Part shown: one piece after another, positions 1 to 9,799 of the stretch | Numbering within the stretch: position 1 is the stretch's first letter | How the letters are laid out: each line of letters starts with the position of its first letter | NCBI RefSeq assembly: GCF_021390245.1 | Contig: NZ_JAJUXH010000013.1 | Span: 124,001-188,000 of the forward strand | Source of the DNA: Dyadobacter sp. CY323 | GTDB taxonomy: Bacteria > Bacteroidota > Bacteroidia > Cytophagales > Spirosomataceae | Reading direction: 5' to 3' | Length of the DNA stretch: 64,000 nucleotides | The notes under the pieces: generated by a model | Database searches by the model: none | What the model was told of the DNA's origin: nothing | Seen by the model: only the letters and a program-made list of their open reading frames with translations | Program-made: the position numbers and the translations under genes

Positions 1-124
1 GTGATTGCCGGTGGGCGATAGCGGAGTTGCCGAAAGGCTTTGCCATAATACCTACTCTCACCGAAAAAAAAAGCACGGTTCAAGGATTAAAAAGAGATTG
101 TTTGTGAATTAGTAAATAAAGGGT

Positions 125-147
125 GAAGCTAATTACATAATAGCTTC
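125..147. promoter_or_regulatory. 7-bp inverted repeat upstream of the ECF sigma gene
   Basis: GAAGCTA (125-131) and TAGCTTC (141-147) form a perfect 7-bp inverted repeat with a 9-nt spacer, ending 45 nt before the sigma gene start. It could be an operator or a leader hairpin. Nothing else recognisable lies in the first 192 bases; a clear -7 box of the TAnnTTTG type was not found there. Confidence 0.3.
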
Positions 148-192
148 GATAATCGCGGCTCTTTATCAGGCAAGATCTTTAAAATTCGCATC

Positions 193-777
193 GTGACGCC
201 AGCGCAATCCGATTTACAACTTTGGAATAAATTTCGCCAAGGAGACCGTGACGCTTTCCGCCAGATCTACCAGCTATTCGCTGGTGATCTTCTGAACTAT
301 GGCTATAAGGTCAGCGGAAACATACAGCTGATCGAAGACAGCGTCCACGATCTTTTTGTTGAGATCTGGCAGCGACGAACCAATTTGTCGGAGACGGACT
401 CGATCCGTTTTTACCTGTTCCGTGCCTTGCGTAACAAGATCAGTACCAGCCAGCGCCGGAACCACCTGCAGGATCCATTCGAATCGCTTGAAACAAGCGC
501 CGATGAATTCTTGATCGAGCAACACCTGATTGACGAAGAGCAGCGCGACGGTTTACTCCGCCAACTTCGCATTAGCTATAGTTTGCTCAGCCCAAGGCAG
601 CAGCAGGCGTTGCATATGCGTTTTTTCCTGCATTTAAGAAACGAGGAGATTGCCGAACTAATGGGGATCAATTACCAATCTGCGTGCAAATTCATTTATT
701 CCGGGCTTAAAGCGCTGCGCGAAACGGTCAGGATCATTTCACTGCTGCTCCCGTTTTTTCTGATCCGATCTTTTTAA
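193..777 (+). CDS. ECF-type RNA polymerase sigma-70 factor
   Basis: This 194-residue protein has the two-domain layout of ECF sigma factors. Region 2 lies at about residues 8-75 (acidic core-binding helix around LIEDSVHDLFVEIW). Region 4 is the helix-turn-helix at about 128-182 (LSPRQQQALHMRF, then NEEIAELMGI). Such factors direct RNA polymerase to a few promoters when released by an inner-membrane anti-sigma factor. The next gene encodes a FecR-type anti-sigma factor and the third a SusC with an STN domain, so this is the regulatory head of the first SusCD unit. The start is GTG at 193; no in-frame ATG lies near. The C-terminal tail after region 4 is hydrophobic (SLLLPFFLI), which is a little unusual. 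Confidence 0.9.
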   Translation: MTPAQSDLQLWNKFRQGDRDAFRQIYQLFAGDLLNYGYKVSGNIQLIEDSVHDLFVEIWQRRTNLSETDSIRFYLFRALRNKISTSQRRNHLQDPFESLETSADEFLIEQHLIDEEQRDGLLRQLRISYSLLSPRQQQALHMRFFLHLRNEEIAELMGINYQSACKFIYSGLKALRETVRIISLLLPFFLIRSF

Positions 778-816
778 AAAGTCTTCAAAAAAAGACATAC
801 TCTGAACCACCGTGCC

Positions 817-1896
817 ATGACAAATTACCATCAGTATCATGCAGTCGACTTTGCCGCCGACGACTTTTTTAAGAACTGGATATGCGATCCCGATCCACAC
901 TCGGATGCATTCTGGAAAGCATTCCTGAAAGAATATCCCGAGAAATATTACGAGCTGGAAGAGGCAAAGATACTTATATCGAACCTGAATAAAATAGAAC
1001 GGGATATTGCTACAAATGGGCGGATTGAGCGGTTATGGTCGCGGGTGGACGCATCAAGCCGGGATATTCAACCCATTTTTGCCAAAAGACTTTTTCCATT
1101 CCGGAAACTGGGCCTGGCTGCGGCCTCTATTGTATTGGCATTGATCGCCTATTCGTTCTGGCTAAAAAAACCGGACACCGGAGTCATACCTGCCAGCGCT
1201 CATTTTGCCGCTAGCAGTGAATGGGAAGAAATCAGTAACACATCCGCAAAACCGCTGCTGGTCCGCCTTCCCGATCAAAGCGAAGTGATCTTAAATAAAA
1301 ACAGCAGCGTGCGATATCCCGCTCGATTTGATGCAAAAAAACGGGAAGTACTGCTGATCGGAGAAGCATTTTTTGATGTAAGTAAAAATCCCGAAAAGCC
1401 TTTCCTGGTATACTCTAATGGATTGGTGACCAAAGTATTAGGCACCAGTTTCACGATCAGGTCGGTGGCTAACGAGCCCGACGTGACCGTTTCTGTAAAA
1501 ACCGGACTGGTATCTGTTTATTCCGAACGGCGGAACAAGGATTCAGACCCCGAGGCCGAAGGTATCGTACTGACTCCCAATCAAAAAGCAGTATTTCAAA
1601 AGGATAAAGCTTTGCTGAGCAGAACATTAGTCGAAAAGCCGGAGGTAGTGGTACCGGAAGCTGCACTACCTTCTTTTATTTTCGAAAACGCCCCGGCCGC
1701 CGAGGTATTTGAAACGCTCGAAAAAGTCTATGGAGTAGATGTCATTTTCGACGAACAGGTCATGAAAAATTGTACGCTCACCATGGACCTGAGCAAGGCC
1801 GACCTCTTTGAAAAGCTGGTAGTGATCTGCAAAGTGCTTGATACTGAATACAAACTGATCGACGCGCAGGTGATCATTTACGGCAAAAGTTGCTAA
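817..1896 (+). CDS. FecR-family anti-sigma factor
   Basis: The 359-residue protein has a cytoplasmic N-terminal part, one membrane segment at about residues 98-115, a periplasmic FecR domain at about 150-235 (core around GEAFFDVSKNPEKPF and VLGTSF) and a C-terminal DUF4974-like domain at about 290-357. Family members hold the ECF sigma factor at the membrane and release it when the STN domain of a loaded TonB-dependent transporter touches the periplasmic part. The gene follows the sigma gene by 39 bp and precedes the STN-bearing SusC by 40 bp, so all three parts of a trans-envelope signalling relay are present in order. The ATG at 817 fits the family's usual N-terminus. Confidence 0.92.
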   Translation: MTNYHQYHAVDFAADDFFKNWICDPDPHSDAFWKAFLKEYPEKYYELEEAKILISNLNKIERDIATNGRIERLWSRVDASSRDIQPIFAKRLFPFRKLGLAAASIVLALIAYSFWLKKPDTGVIPASAHFAASSEWEEISNTSAKPLLVRLPDQSEVILNKNSSVRYPARFDAKKREVLLIGEAFFDVSKNPEKPFLVYSNGLVTKVLGTSFTIRSVANEPDVTVSVKTGLVSVYSERRNKDSDPEAEGIVLTPNQKAVFQKDKALLSRTLVEKPEVVVPEAALPSFIFENAPAAEVFETLEKVYGVDVIFDEQVMKNCTLTMDLSKADLFEKLVVICKVLDTEYKLIDAQVIIYGKSC

Positions 1897-1936
1897 GTCC
1901 CCCGATTTTCCTAACCCTAATGTATATGTGAGATTT

Positions 1937-4900
1937 ATGAAAAAACAACTATTCCTAACCCGTTTCTTTTTCCTGTTCATGCAGATATCCGCGTTCCAGC
2001 TGATGCTGGCCGCGGTGTTGGCAGGCGGATCTGTGGCCAGTCCCGTGCTGGCACAGGAGCTGCTCAATCGCAAAGTAAACCTGAAAGCCGAAAAATGGGA
2101 GGTTCGCAAGGTTTTGCGCTCGATCGAGCAACAGACGTCGATCCGGTTTGCATACCGGCCAAAATCAATACCGGTCGAGCAAAAAATTTCCCTTTCTGTC
2201 AGCAATATGCCATTATCGGAGGTGCTCGAAAGGGTAATGAAGCCATTGCATCTGAAATACGAGGTAGTCGGCGAGCAGATCGTTTTGAGTCCCGAGCAAA
2301 ACACCCCGGCGGAAAATACCGGCCAACTTTCTTCCCCGGGACCTGCGCAGATCCTGGAACGGACGGTGACCGGGAAGGTTTCGGATGATCATGCAGAAGG
2401 ACTTCCGGGCGTGAGCGTAGTTTTGAAAGGTACCCAAAACGGTACGATCACCGACGGCGACGGAAGGTATTCCCTGACATTTCCGCAGGATGAAGGCGTG
2501 CTGATCTTTTCGTTCGTGGGTTACATGCCCCAGGAAGTAACACTCGGCAGCCAGTCGACCATGGATGTAACGCTCATGTCGGACACCAAAACCCTGGAAG
2601 AACTTGTGGTGGTGGGTTACGGCGTTCAGAAAAAAACGGACCTGACAGGCTCGGTGGTTTCAGTAGGAGAAAAGGATTTTACGCAGGGGGTAAATAACTC
2701 GGCGCTGCAACTGGTGAATGGAAAGGCTTCGGGTGTGCAGATCAGCCAGTCGAGCTCGGCGCCAGGCGGCGGGATCAGCATCCGTATTCGCGGCGCAGGT
2801 TCCATTAACAGCAGCAATGAAGCACTGATCGTCGTGGACGGTCTGCCAGGCGCATCTGCCACTTCCATCAGCCCCGATGATATTGAATCGATACAAATTT
2901 TAAAAGATGCCTCGGCCGCAGCGATCTATGGTTCACGAGCGGCAAACGGCGTGGTACTGATCACGACCAAACGGGGCAAAAAGGGTGCTACAAGGGTCAA
3001 TTACAATGCGTACATCGGCATTCAGACGGTCGCAAAGAAAATGGAAATGCTCGACGGGCAACAATATATGCGGGTACTGAACGAGCTTTCGGCTGATCAG
3101 GGCGGCCAGCCACGGTTTACAGAAGAGCAAATGCGCACAGTGGGAACCGGTACCGACTGGCAGGATCAGATTTTCCGGAAAGCGGTGGCGCACAACCACC
3201 AGCTTTCTTTCTCAGGGGGATCAGACAAATCGGCTTTTTATCTGGGAGTCAATTACCTCAGTCAGGATGGCGTCGTAAAACGGTCGGGTTTAAAAAAGTA
3301 TAATGTCCGTCTGAACTATGAGCTCAATCCGAGTGACAAGTTTAAAATAAACCTCAATCTCAATACCAACCGAAGTATCAACAACAGTATTTTAACGACC
3401 AATGCGGGGAATGAATCTGCTGGTCCGATCAATACGGCACTTCAGTTCGACCCGACCATCGCGCCGGGGCTGAATGCATCGGGCAGGTATCCATTCAATT
3501 CACTCATCTCTCTGGAAAATCCCCTAGCCCTGATCAACGGCGTCGATCAATCCAATGTGAGCAACCGTACGTTTGGAACATTGTCTTCTGAGTACACCAT
3601 TCTCAAAGGCTGGACTGCTACACTCCGGCTGGGCGGAGACATCGAAAACCAGCGGAGCGATAGTTATGTCAGCACCGCAACCCAGCGCGGACTCGCATCC
3701 GGCGGGAATGGAAATGTGATTTCACTTGAAGATAATCACTGGATATCCGAGTTATTTACAACCTACAACCGGACTTTCAACAAACACCAGATCTCTGTGC
3801 TGGGTGGGGCTACCCTGGAAAAATACGAATCCAGGCTTGTAGGCGCATCTGCAATGGGTTTTTTGTCTGATGTAAGCCTTACCAATCTGTTGGAGAGCGG
3901 CGATGGCGACCGGGGCGACAATGTTCGCAGCAGCCGGTCGACCAATAAGCTGAACTCTTATCTGGGAAGACTTAATTATACATTCAACGAGAAGTACCTG
4001 CTTACCGCCTCGATGAGGGCAGACGGTACGTCCCGGTTTTCGGACAAAAACAAATTTGCATTCTTCCCATCCTTTGCGCTGGGCTGGCGGTTGTCGGAGG
4101 AATCTTTTCTCAAACAAACCAACCTTTTCAATGATCTGAAACTCCGGCTGAGTTATGGCAAAAGCGGTAATCAGGCGATCGGTAACTTCGAAACTCTCCA
4201 AACCTTTATTGCAGGCGGCAGGGCGATCCTCGGTGGCGGACTTGTGCAGGGCGTAGAGCCGGCGCGCATCCCGAACCCGGATTTGAAATGGGAAACCACG
4301 GAGGAACTGGATTTAGGCATTGATTTCAGTGTTTTGCAAGGAAGGCTGAGTGGTTCTTTGGAGTATTTTATTAAAAATACCAGTGATCAGCTTTTCAACA
4401 AACCTCTTCCGACCACATCCGGATTCGAGAACATCCGTGTCAACTTCGGAACGGTACGTAACCGGGGAATCGATCTGATGCTGGAATCAAGGAATTTTGT
4501 CAATAACTTCAAATGGAACACGACTTTTACATTCTCAGCACTTCAAAACGAGGTAGTGGAACTGCCTGATTTCATTCCGCAAGTGATCACAGGAAACATC
4601 GGATATACCAGCAATTACGCGATTGTACGGACCGGAGAGGCAATGCGGTCATTTTACGGCTATCAGGTAGAGCGCCTGTTTCAAACAACCGATGATATTG
4701 CTTCTTCGGCACAGCCTGGCGCAAAACCAGGGCATCCCAAATTTGTAGATCAAAATAATGACGGAAAAATCGACCCGAACGACCGCGTGATCCTGGGCAG
4801 TCCTTTTCCAAAGTTTATTTTTGGTTTGAACAACACCTTTGCCTACAAAGGATTCAATCTGAATGTACTGATTACGGCGGTAGAAGGCATTAAAACACTC

Positions 4901-5350
4901 GATGGAAACATCATCGAATCCCTGTATCCGATCAATTTCGAAAGAAACCGCCTGACGGCCCATTACCTGGACCGCTGGACGCCTTCCAACACGGACGCCA
5001 AATATCCGTCGGGTGTAAATCCCAGTTCGTATGGCGGCGCGCTCGCGATCAATTCCATGACCGTAACCGACGCTTCCTTTGCCCGGCTTAAAACCGTTAC
5101 GCTGGCTTATGACATTCCATTTTCAGGAAAAAAGATCAAGTCAGCCTCGGTATACCTGGCGGCAGACAATCTGCTGACAATCACAAAATTCCAGGGTTTC
5201 GACCCGGACGCCAACGCTTCCGGCACCGCCAACTCGCTTACGGCAAACACGGCCACCGCCGGCGTTCCAGCCGGATCCATCGAGCGCGCCAGCTACAACA
5301 GTTATCCGTTGAACCGTACGTTCCGGGTTGGTTTAAACATCGGTTTTTAA
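1937..5350 (+). CDS. SusC/RagA-type TonB-linked outer-membrane transporter with STN domain
   Basis: About 1137 residues from the ATG at 1937; a GTG at 1928 would add three. A signal peptide ends near SPVLAQ. It is followed by an STN domain (about residues 45-115) and a CarboxypepD_reg-like domain starting at RTVTGKVSD. The linker is the LEELVVVGYGVQKKTDLTGSV type, then a plug (IRIRGAGSINSSNEAL, DIESIQILKDASAAAIYGSRAANGV without gaps in the gene) and a large beta-barrel ending in VGLNIGF. It should import an oligosaccharide or similar ligand across the outer membrane with TonB energy. The STN domain is the part that signals to FecR. Its stop codon abuts the ATG of the SusD gene, so the two are co-translated partners. 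Confidence 0.95.
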   Translation: MKKQLFLTRFFFLFMQISAFQLMLAAVLAGGSVASPVLAQELLNRKVNLKAEKWEVRKVLRSIEQQTSIRFAYRPKSIPVEQKISLSVSNMPLSEVLERVMKPLHLKYEVVGEQIVLSPEQNTPAENTGQLSSPGPAQILERTVTGKVSDDHAEGLPGVSVVLKGTQNGTITDGDGRYSLTFPQDEGVLIFSFVGYMPQEVTLGSQSTMDVTLMSDTKTLEELVVVGYGVQKKTDLTGSVVSVGEKDFTQGVNNSALQLVNGKASGVQISQSSSAPGGGISIRIRGAGSINSSNEALIVVDGLPGASATSISPDDIESIQILKDASAAAIYGSRAANGVVLITTKRGKKGATRVNYNAYIGIQTVAKKMEMLDGQQYMRVLNELSADQGGQPRFTEEQMRTVGTGTDWQDQIFRKAVAHNHQLSFSGGSDKSAFYLGVNYLSQDGVVKRSGLKKYNVRLNYELNPSDKFKINLNLNTNRSINNSILTTNAGNESAGPINTALQFDPTIAPGLNASGRYPFNSLISLENPLALINGVDQSNVSNRTFGTLSSEYTILKGWTATLRLGGDIENQRSDSYVSTATQRGLASGGNGNVISLEDNHWISELFTTYNRTFNKHQISVLGGATLEKYESRLVGASAMGFLSDVSLTNLLESGDGDRGDNVRSSRSTNKLNSYLGRLNYTFNEKYLLTASMRADGTSRFSDKNKFAFFPSFALGWRLSEESFLKQTNLFNDLKLRLSYGKSGNQAIGNFETLQTFIAGGRAILGGGLVQGVEPARIPNPDLKWETTEELDLGIDFSVLQGRLSGSLEYFIKNTSDQLFNKPLPTTSGFENIRVNFGTVRNRGIDLMLESRNFVNNFKWNTTFTFSALQNEVVELPDFIPQVITGNIGYTSNYAIVRTGEAMRSFYGYQVERLFQTTDDIASSAQPGAKPGHPKFVDQNNDGKIDPNDRVILGSPFPKFIFGLNNTFAYKGFNLNVLITAVEGIKTLDGNIIESLYPINFERNRLTAHYLDRWTPSNTDAKYPSGVNPSSYGGALAINSMTVTDASFARLKTVTLAYDIPFSGKKIKSASVYLAADNLLTITKFQGFDPDANASGTANSLTANTATAGVPAGSIERASYNSYPLNRTFRVGLNIGF

Positions 5351-6817
5351 ATGAGAACGATCATGAAAAAGATACATAACCTCACTACCCTCCTCTCCTT
5401 TTTGCTGATTTGCATGACGCAAACGGCCTGTAACGAATTCCTGGAAGAGGACGTTTATACGCAGTATGCGCCCGAGGACTTCGTAAAAAGCGAGGACGGG
5501 ATCAAGAAAGTGCTGATCGGCGCATATAGCCGCCTGCAGGTGAACGGCGGGATGCGCGAAGACCAGTTTACCCTTTCTGAATTTCCGACAGACATCACGC
5601 TGGAAAGCGGCGGACAGTTCGAGAAGGACGCATTGCCTTTTATCAACTTCCAATGGGACGCTTCCTCTGCTTTCCTGCGGACGATATGGGTGCAGATGTA
5701 TACCGCAATCCGAAATGCAAATGTACTGCTCGAAAATATCGACAATGTTACCTCACTGCCCGCCGAGCGGCTGGCGCAATACAAGGCAGAAGCCCGCTTT
5801 ATCCGTGGGGAAGCTTATGCGCATTTGCACCGGTATTTCGGCCCCGTGCCGCTGGTGCTCACAACCTCTACCAGCGATTTACAGCCTGCAAAACCTTCCA
5901 ATGAAGAATTTGTGGCATTTATTTCACAGGAATTATTGGAAGCGGCCCGCGACCTGCCGCTGAAACAGGACCTACTTGGAAAAGCGGACAAAGGGGTAGG
6001 CCTGGCGGTTCTGACTAAATTTTATCTTAATACAAAACAATGGCAAAAAGCCGCCGACGCAGCCAAAGAAGTAATCGATTTGAACAAATACAAACTGTAT
6101 CCGGCGATCGAAAATCTTTTCGCGGTGGAAAATGAAATTAATGGCGAGTACATTTACATTTATCCCTGCGTGGCGCAGGGACCGGGCAACTTGTATATGG
6201 CGCACGCATTTCCACCCAACTATCCGATCCGCAGCAATTGGATCAACTATGGCGCGCAGTTCAGGACCTATACGAGTTTCGTAAAATCTTTCCACCCGCA
6301 GGACCGCCGCCTCAAAATGTTCGTAACCCAATATACGGATACGAATGGCAAGACATTTAATCTGTTGCAGGATGCCAGCGGAAAGGCGCTCGACGACGCC
6401 CGCAGCTTTAAATACACTCCGGACCCGAATGCGATCTCCCAAAATAATGGCAATGACATTCCGGTGATCCGGTATGCCGACATCCTGCTCAGCCGTGCAG
6501 AAGCACTCAATGAGCTAAATGGCCCGAATGCGGAGTCGGTCAGTTTGCTTAATCAGGTGCGTGTGCGTGCCGGAGTGCCTGAAATGACACTGGGTAATTT
6601 TGCTACCAAGGAAAGTTTGCGAGATCACCTGTTACAGGAACGTGGCTGGGAGTTTTTTACTGAGGGAAAAAGGCGGGAGGACCTGATCAGGACGGGTAAG
6701 TTCATATCAAGTGCCCTGGCGAGAGGGAAAACGGCAAAACCGCATCACGTACTGTATCCATTACCTCAATCGGAAATTGATGCGAATCCTAATTTGAAAC
6801 AAAACGAGGGCTACTAA
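5351..6817 (+). CDS. SusD/RagB-type nutrient-binding lipoprotein
   Basis: The 488-residue protein starts with a lipoprotein signal ending at LICMTQTAC. It has the SusD fold signature of helical TPR-like segments (RFIRGEAYAHLHRYFGPVPL, AVLTKFYLNTKQWQKAADAA) and the C-terminal block RYADILLSRAEALNELNG followed by ERGWEFFTEGKRREDLIRTG. It would lie on the cell surface as the lid of the preceding SusC. The ATG at 5351 directly follows the susC stop; an ATG at 5363 would give a shorter signal peptide. It is clearly paralogous to the SusD at 9800-11230: both end in nearly the same tail, LPQSEID.NPNLKQNEGY. Confidence 0.95.
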   Translation: MRTIMKKIHNLTTLLSFLLICMTQTACNEFLEEDVYTQYAPEDFVKSEDGIKKVLIGAYSRLQVNGGMREDQFTLSEFPTDITLESGGQFEKDALPFINFQWDASSAFLRTIWVQMYTAIRNANVLLENIDNVTSLPAERLAQYKAEARFIRGEAYAHLHRYFGPVPLVLTTSTSDLQPAKPSNEEFVAFISQELLEAARDLPLKQDLLGKADKGVGLAVLTKFYLNTKQWQKAADAAKEVIDLNKYKLYPAIENLFAVENEINGEYIYIYPCVAQGPGNLYMAHAFPPNYPIRSNWINYGAQFRTYTSFVKSFHPQDRRLKMFVTQYTDTNGKTFNLLQDASGKALDDARSFKYTPDPNAISQNNGNDIPVIRYADILLSRAEALNELNGPNAESVSLLNQVRVRAGVPEMTLGNFATKESLRDHLLQERGWEFFTEGKRREDLIRTGKFISSALARGKTAKPHHVLYPLPQSEIDANPNLKQNEGY

Positions 6818-6849
6818 GCTGTCATTTGAAACAGTAACTATTATAAATC

Positions 6850-8331
6850 ATGCTCAAAAACAGATATTCGGGTCCAATATTTCAGCTTGGGCTGGCAGTT
6901 GCTGCTGCTTTGACCTGCCTCGGTTTTTCCTTTCAAAACAAACAACAAGAAGCTACCAAACCTAATTTCCTGTTTTTCCTCGTCGATGACCTGGGCTGGT
7001 CTGATATCGGTGCATTCGGGAGTAGCTTTTACGAGACGCCCAATGTAGATGCACTGGCCAGAAAGGGAATGAAGCTAACCAGCGGCTACGCAGCCTGCCC
7101 GGTTTGCTCGCCCACCCGTGCCAGTATATTGACCGGTAAATATCCGGCACGAATGAAAACAACAGACTGGTTCGGTGCGCCACAGCCGGAAACGGCCGGC
7201 AAGCATTGGACCAAAAACAAACCGCTGCTGCCCGCATCTTATCTGGAGGAAATGCCGCTTGGAGAAGTTACCATCGCCGAAGCGTTGAAAGATAAAGGTT
7301 ACAAGACTTTTTTCGCGGGAAAATGGCATCTAGGCCAGGAAGGTAACTGGCCGGAAAACCAGGGTTTTGAAATTAATAAAGGGGGATACTGGGCTGGCTC
7401 CCCGAGGGGAAGCCATTATTTTGCGCCATATGATAATCCACGTTTGCCCGACGGTCCGGCCGGAGAAAATCTTACAGACCGTCTTGCCAATGAGACTATC
7501 TCTTTCATTGAGTCTCAAAAATCTGCTCCCTTTTTTGCCTATCTCTCATTTTATTCTGTCCACACGCCATTAGGCGCACCGCAGGGTCTCATTGACAAAT
7601 ATACAGAAAAGAAAAAGCGGCTGGGACTGGAAGACAAGTGGGGTAAGGAAGACCAGAATAAGGTGCGACTGAACCAATGCCTGCCTGTATACGGAGCGAT
7701 GGTCGAATCCATGGACATGGCTGTGGGCAAGGTAATGGCGGCTTTGAAAACCAATGGGCTGGACAAAAACACGGTGGTGATATTCATGTCGGACAATGGC
7801 GGATTGGCTACATCGGAAGGTCACCCCACTTCGAACCTGCCGTTGCGGGCCGGGAAAGGCTGGCTGTACGAAGGAGGTATTCGCGAGCCGATGATTGTGC
7901 ATTGGCCGGGTGTCACCAAAACAGGCAGTGTGTCTGATGCCCCGGTGATCAGCACTGATTTTTACCCGACCATACTGGAAATGGCCGGTTTGCCGCCGAT
8001 GCCAAAGCAACACATCGACGGCAAAAGCATGGTGCCGGTTTTGAAAGGAAAGGCACAACGGCGAGGCCCTGTTTTTTGGCATTATCCGCATTACGGCAAC
8101 CAGGGAGGCTCGCCTGGCTCTGCGGTGCGCTCAGGCGACTGGAAGCTGATCGAATTTTACGAAGAAGGTCGCCAGCCGGAACTGTACGACCTGAAGAACG
8201 ACTTATCTGAGCAGCGTAATGTATACAAACAAAACACAGCGAAAGCTACCGAATTGAAAAAAATGCTCGATGCCTGGCGCAACGACGTGCAGGCAAACCT
8301 GCCTTCGAAAAACCCGAATAGCGGAAAATGA
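6850..8331 (+). CDS. Secreted S1-family sulfatase (left unit)
   Basis: A 493-residue arylsulfatase-fold enzyme that should remove sulfate esters from a sugar or aromatic substrate in the periplasm or at the cell surface. Residues seen: metal-binding Asp46/Asp47 (LVDDLGW), Cys86 in CSPTR, which is the formylglycine maturation site, Lys158/His160 in GKWHLG, and SDNGG for the second metal ligand pair. An N-terminal hydrophobic stretch (about residues 10-27) serves as signal peptide. It lies 32 bp after susD and is probably in the same transcript. No formylglycine-generating enzyme is in the window. It converges with the next sulfatase, leaving 36 bp between them. The substrate cannot be read from the sequence. 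Confidence 0.93.
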   Translation: MLKNRYSGPIFQLGLAVAAALTCLGFSFQNKQQEATKPNFLFFLVDDLGWSDIGAFGSSFYETPNVDALARKGMKLTSGYAACPVCSPTRASILTGKYPARMKTTDWFGAPQPETAGKHWTKNKPLLPASYLEEMPLGEVTIAEALKDKGYKTFFAGKWHLGQEGNWPENQGFEINKGGYWAGSPRGSHYFAPYDNPRLPDGPAGENLTDRLANETISFIESQKSAPFFAYLSFYSVHTPLGAPQGLIDKYTEKKKRLGLEDKWGKEDQNKVRLNQCLPVYGAMVESMDMAVGKVMAALKTNGLDKNTVVIFMSDNGGLATSEGHPTSNLPLRAGKGWLYEGGIREPMIVHWPGVTKTGSVSDAPVISTDFYPTILEMAGLPPMPKQHIDGKSMVPVLKGKAQRRGPVFWHYPHYGNQGGSPGSAVRSGDWKLIEFYEEGRQPELYDLKNDLSEQRNVYKQNTAKATELKKMLDAWRNDVQANLPSKNPNSGK

Positions 8332-8367
8332 AACACAAGTATTTACCCCTATAATGATCATGCCGGA

Positions 8368-9786
8368 TCATCGCTTATCTAATTCCGCTTCAACCGGAAC
8401 AACCCCCTCCAGATGCTTTTTATACGCCGCTACCAGTTCCGCGACCACTTCCGGATATTTTTTCCCGATCTCGAATTTTTCCGACGGATCGTGTTCCAGG
8501 TTGTAGAGTAATGGCGGATTATGTTCTTCCGCCGGCTTCTGCGAATAAGAAGCATTGGTTTTGAAATGCGCCTTGTATGCCCCTTTTCTGATCGCATACA
8601 GGTTGTTGGCATCGTAATAATACACAACATCGGTAACCTTGTCCGACTTTCCTTTCAGGATATCAATGATGTTATTTCCATCCAGAGGCTTATCTTTTGG
8701 TATGTCAATCCCTGTCAATTGAAGAATCGTCGGGTACAAATCCATGGAAGTTGCAACAGCGGAGGATATCTGGTTCTTTACGGTCCCCGGCATCCACGCG
8801 ATTGCCGGAACACGCATCCCACCCTCGTAAGTGGAAGCTTTCGCTTCGTAAAGCAAACCCGCCGAGCCGCCGGTCTCGTCGATCAGGGACCTGATCAGCC
8901 AGGGACCATTGTCACTTAAAAAGATTACCAATGTATTTTTGTCCAACTTATGTTCTTTCAGTTTGCTCAGGATCTGTCCGACACTCCAGTCCAGTTCTTC
9001 TACCACATCGCCGTATGGCCCGCGTTTGCTTTTTCCTGCAAAACCGGGAGATGCGTGTAATGGAACGTGTGGGAACGGACTTGCATAATAAATGAAAAAT
9101 GGCTTGCTGCGATTTTTGGTGATCAGGTCGGTCACCTCCGTGGTAAACCTTTTCGTAAGCAGGTTCTGATCAGGCTCGGTTTCGATCAGTTTATCGTCGC
9201 GGTATAATGGCAGCGGCGGGTTGGTTGTTCCAAACGCTTTGCCGTCACGCGCCGCGAAAGAAGGTTCCTTTCCCATATCATTGGAATATGGGATCCCCAG
9301 GTAGGAATCAAAACCATAATTCAGCGGCAGAAACTCAGGTAAATGCCCTAAATGCCATTTTCCTACGATTGCGGTCTGATAACCTTTTCCCTTCAATGCT
9401 TTTGGCAATGTGGTTTCACGTTTCGGCAGACCGCTGGTGGAATTGGTAAAAAATACTTTATTGGCCGCATTAGTCCCGAAAACGCCATTGCGTATCGGCA
9501 GCCTGCCCGTCAGTAAAGCGGCCCGGCTTGGCGAGCAAACATTGGCTGCAACATAAAATTGCGTAAAACGTGTGCCTTCCAGCGCCATCCTGTCCAGATT
9601 GGGCGTCCGTATCGTCGGGTGCCCATAGGAACTCAGGTCGCCGTAGCCCAGATCATCGGCAAGGATAATGATGAAATTCGGTTGCCTGGCTGTCTGTGCG
9701 AAGCCGGGATTTAATCTGAATAAAAACGAAATAAACAGAACACAGAAGGTATATTTTCTCATTGTTACTATTTTCAAATGCTGCAT
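8368..9786 (-). CDS. Secreted S1-family sulfatase (right unit)
   Basis: A 472-residue sulfatase with signal peptide ending near GFAQ, Asp44/Asp45 (LADDLGYGD), the Cys84 maturation site in CSPSR, GKWHLGH, and LSDNGPW. It is only distantly similar to the sulfatase converging on it, so the two probably cut different sulfate positions. It starts 13 nt after the stop of the SusD gene and so belongs to the right-hand SusC-SusD unit. ATG at 9786 was kept because of this tight spacing; a second ATG at 9762 (MRKYTFCVLF) would give a shorter and more typical signal peptide. Confidence 0.92.
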   Translation of the reverse strand: MQHLKIVTMRKYTFCVLFISFLFRLNPGFAQTARQPNFIIILADDLGYGDLSSYGHPTIRTPNLDRMALEGTRFTQFYVAANVCSPSRAALLTGRLPIRNGVFGTNAANKVFFTNSTSGLPKRETTLPKALKGKGYQTAIVGKWHLGHLPEFLPLNYGFDSYLGIPYSNDMGKEPSFAARDGKAFGTTNPPLPLYRDDKLIETEPDQNLLTKRFTTEVTDLITKNRSKPFFIYYASPFPHVPLHASPGFAGKSKRGPYGDVVEELDWSVGQILSKLKEHKLDKNTLVIFLSDNGPWLIRSLIDETGGSAGLLYEAKASTYEGGMRVPAIAWMPGTVKNQISSAVATSMDLYPTILQLTGIDIPKDKPLDGNNIIDILKGKSDKVTDVVYYYDANNLYAIRKGAYKAHFKTNASYSQKPAEEHNPPLLYNLEHDPSEKFEIGKKYPEVVAELVAAYKKHLEGVVPVEAELDKR

Positions 9787-9799
9787 TTATATTACAAAC

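Noticed and set aside
1..192. End of an upstream gene at the window edge
   Set aside because: One frame is open for about 34 codons, but it has no recognisable family signature and may be chance.
1666..2304. Long antisense frames such as this 212-residue one within the FecR and SusC genes
   Set aside because: They lie opposite clear genes, have no family motifs and mirror the codon use of the real strand. The same holds for similar frames at 23420-24370, 26819-27475 and 31337-32032.
8332..8367. Short ATGATC/GATCAT hairpin between the convergent sulfatase genes as a terminator
   Set aside because: Stem of only 6 bp, AT-rich, and no T-run on either strand.
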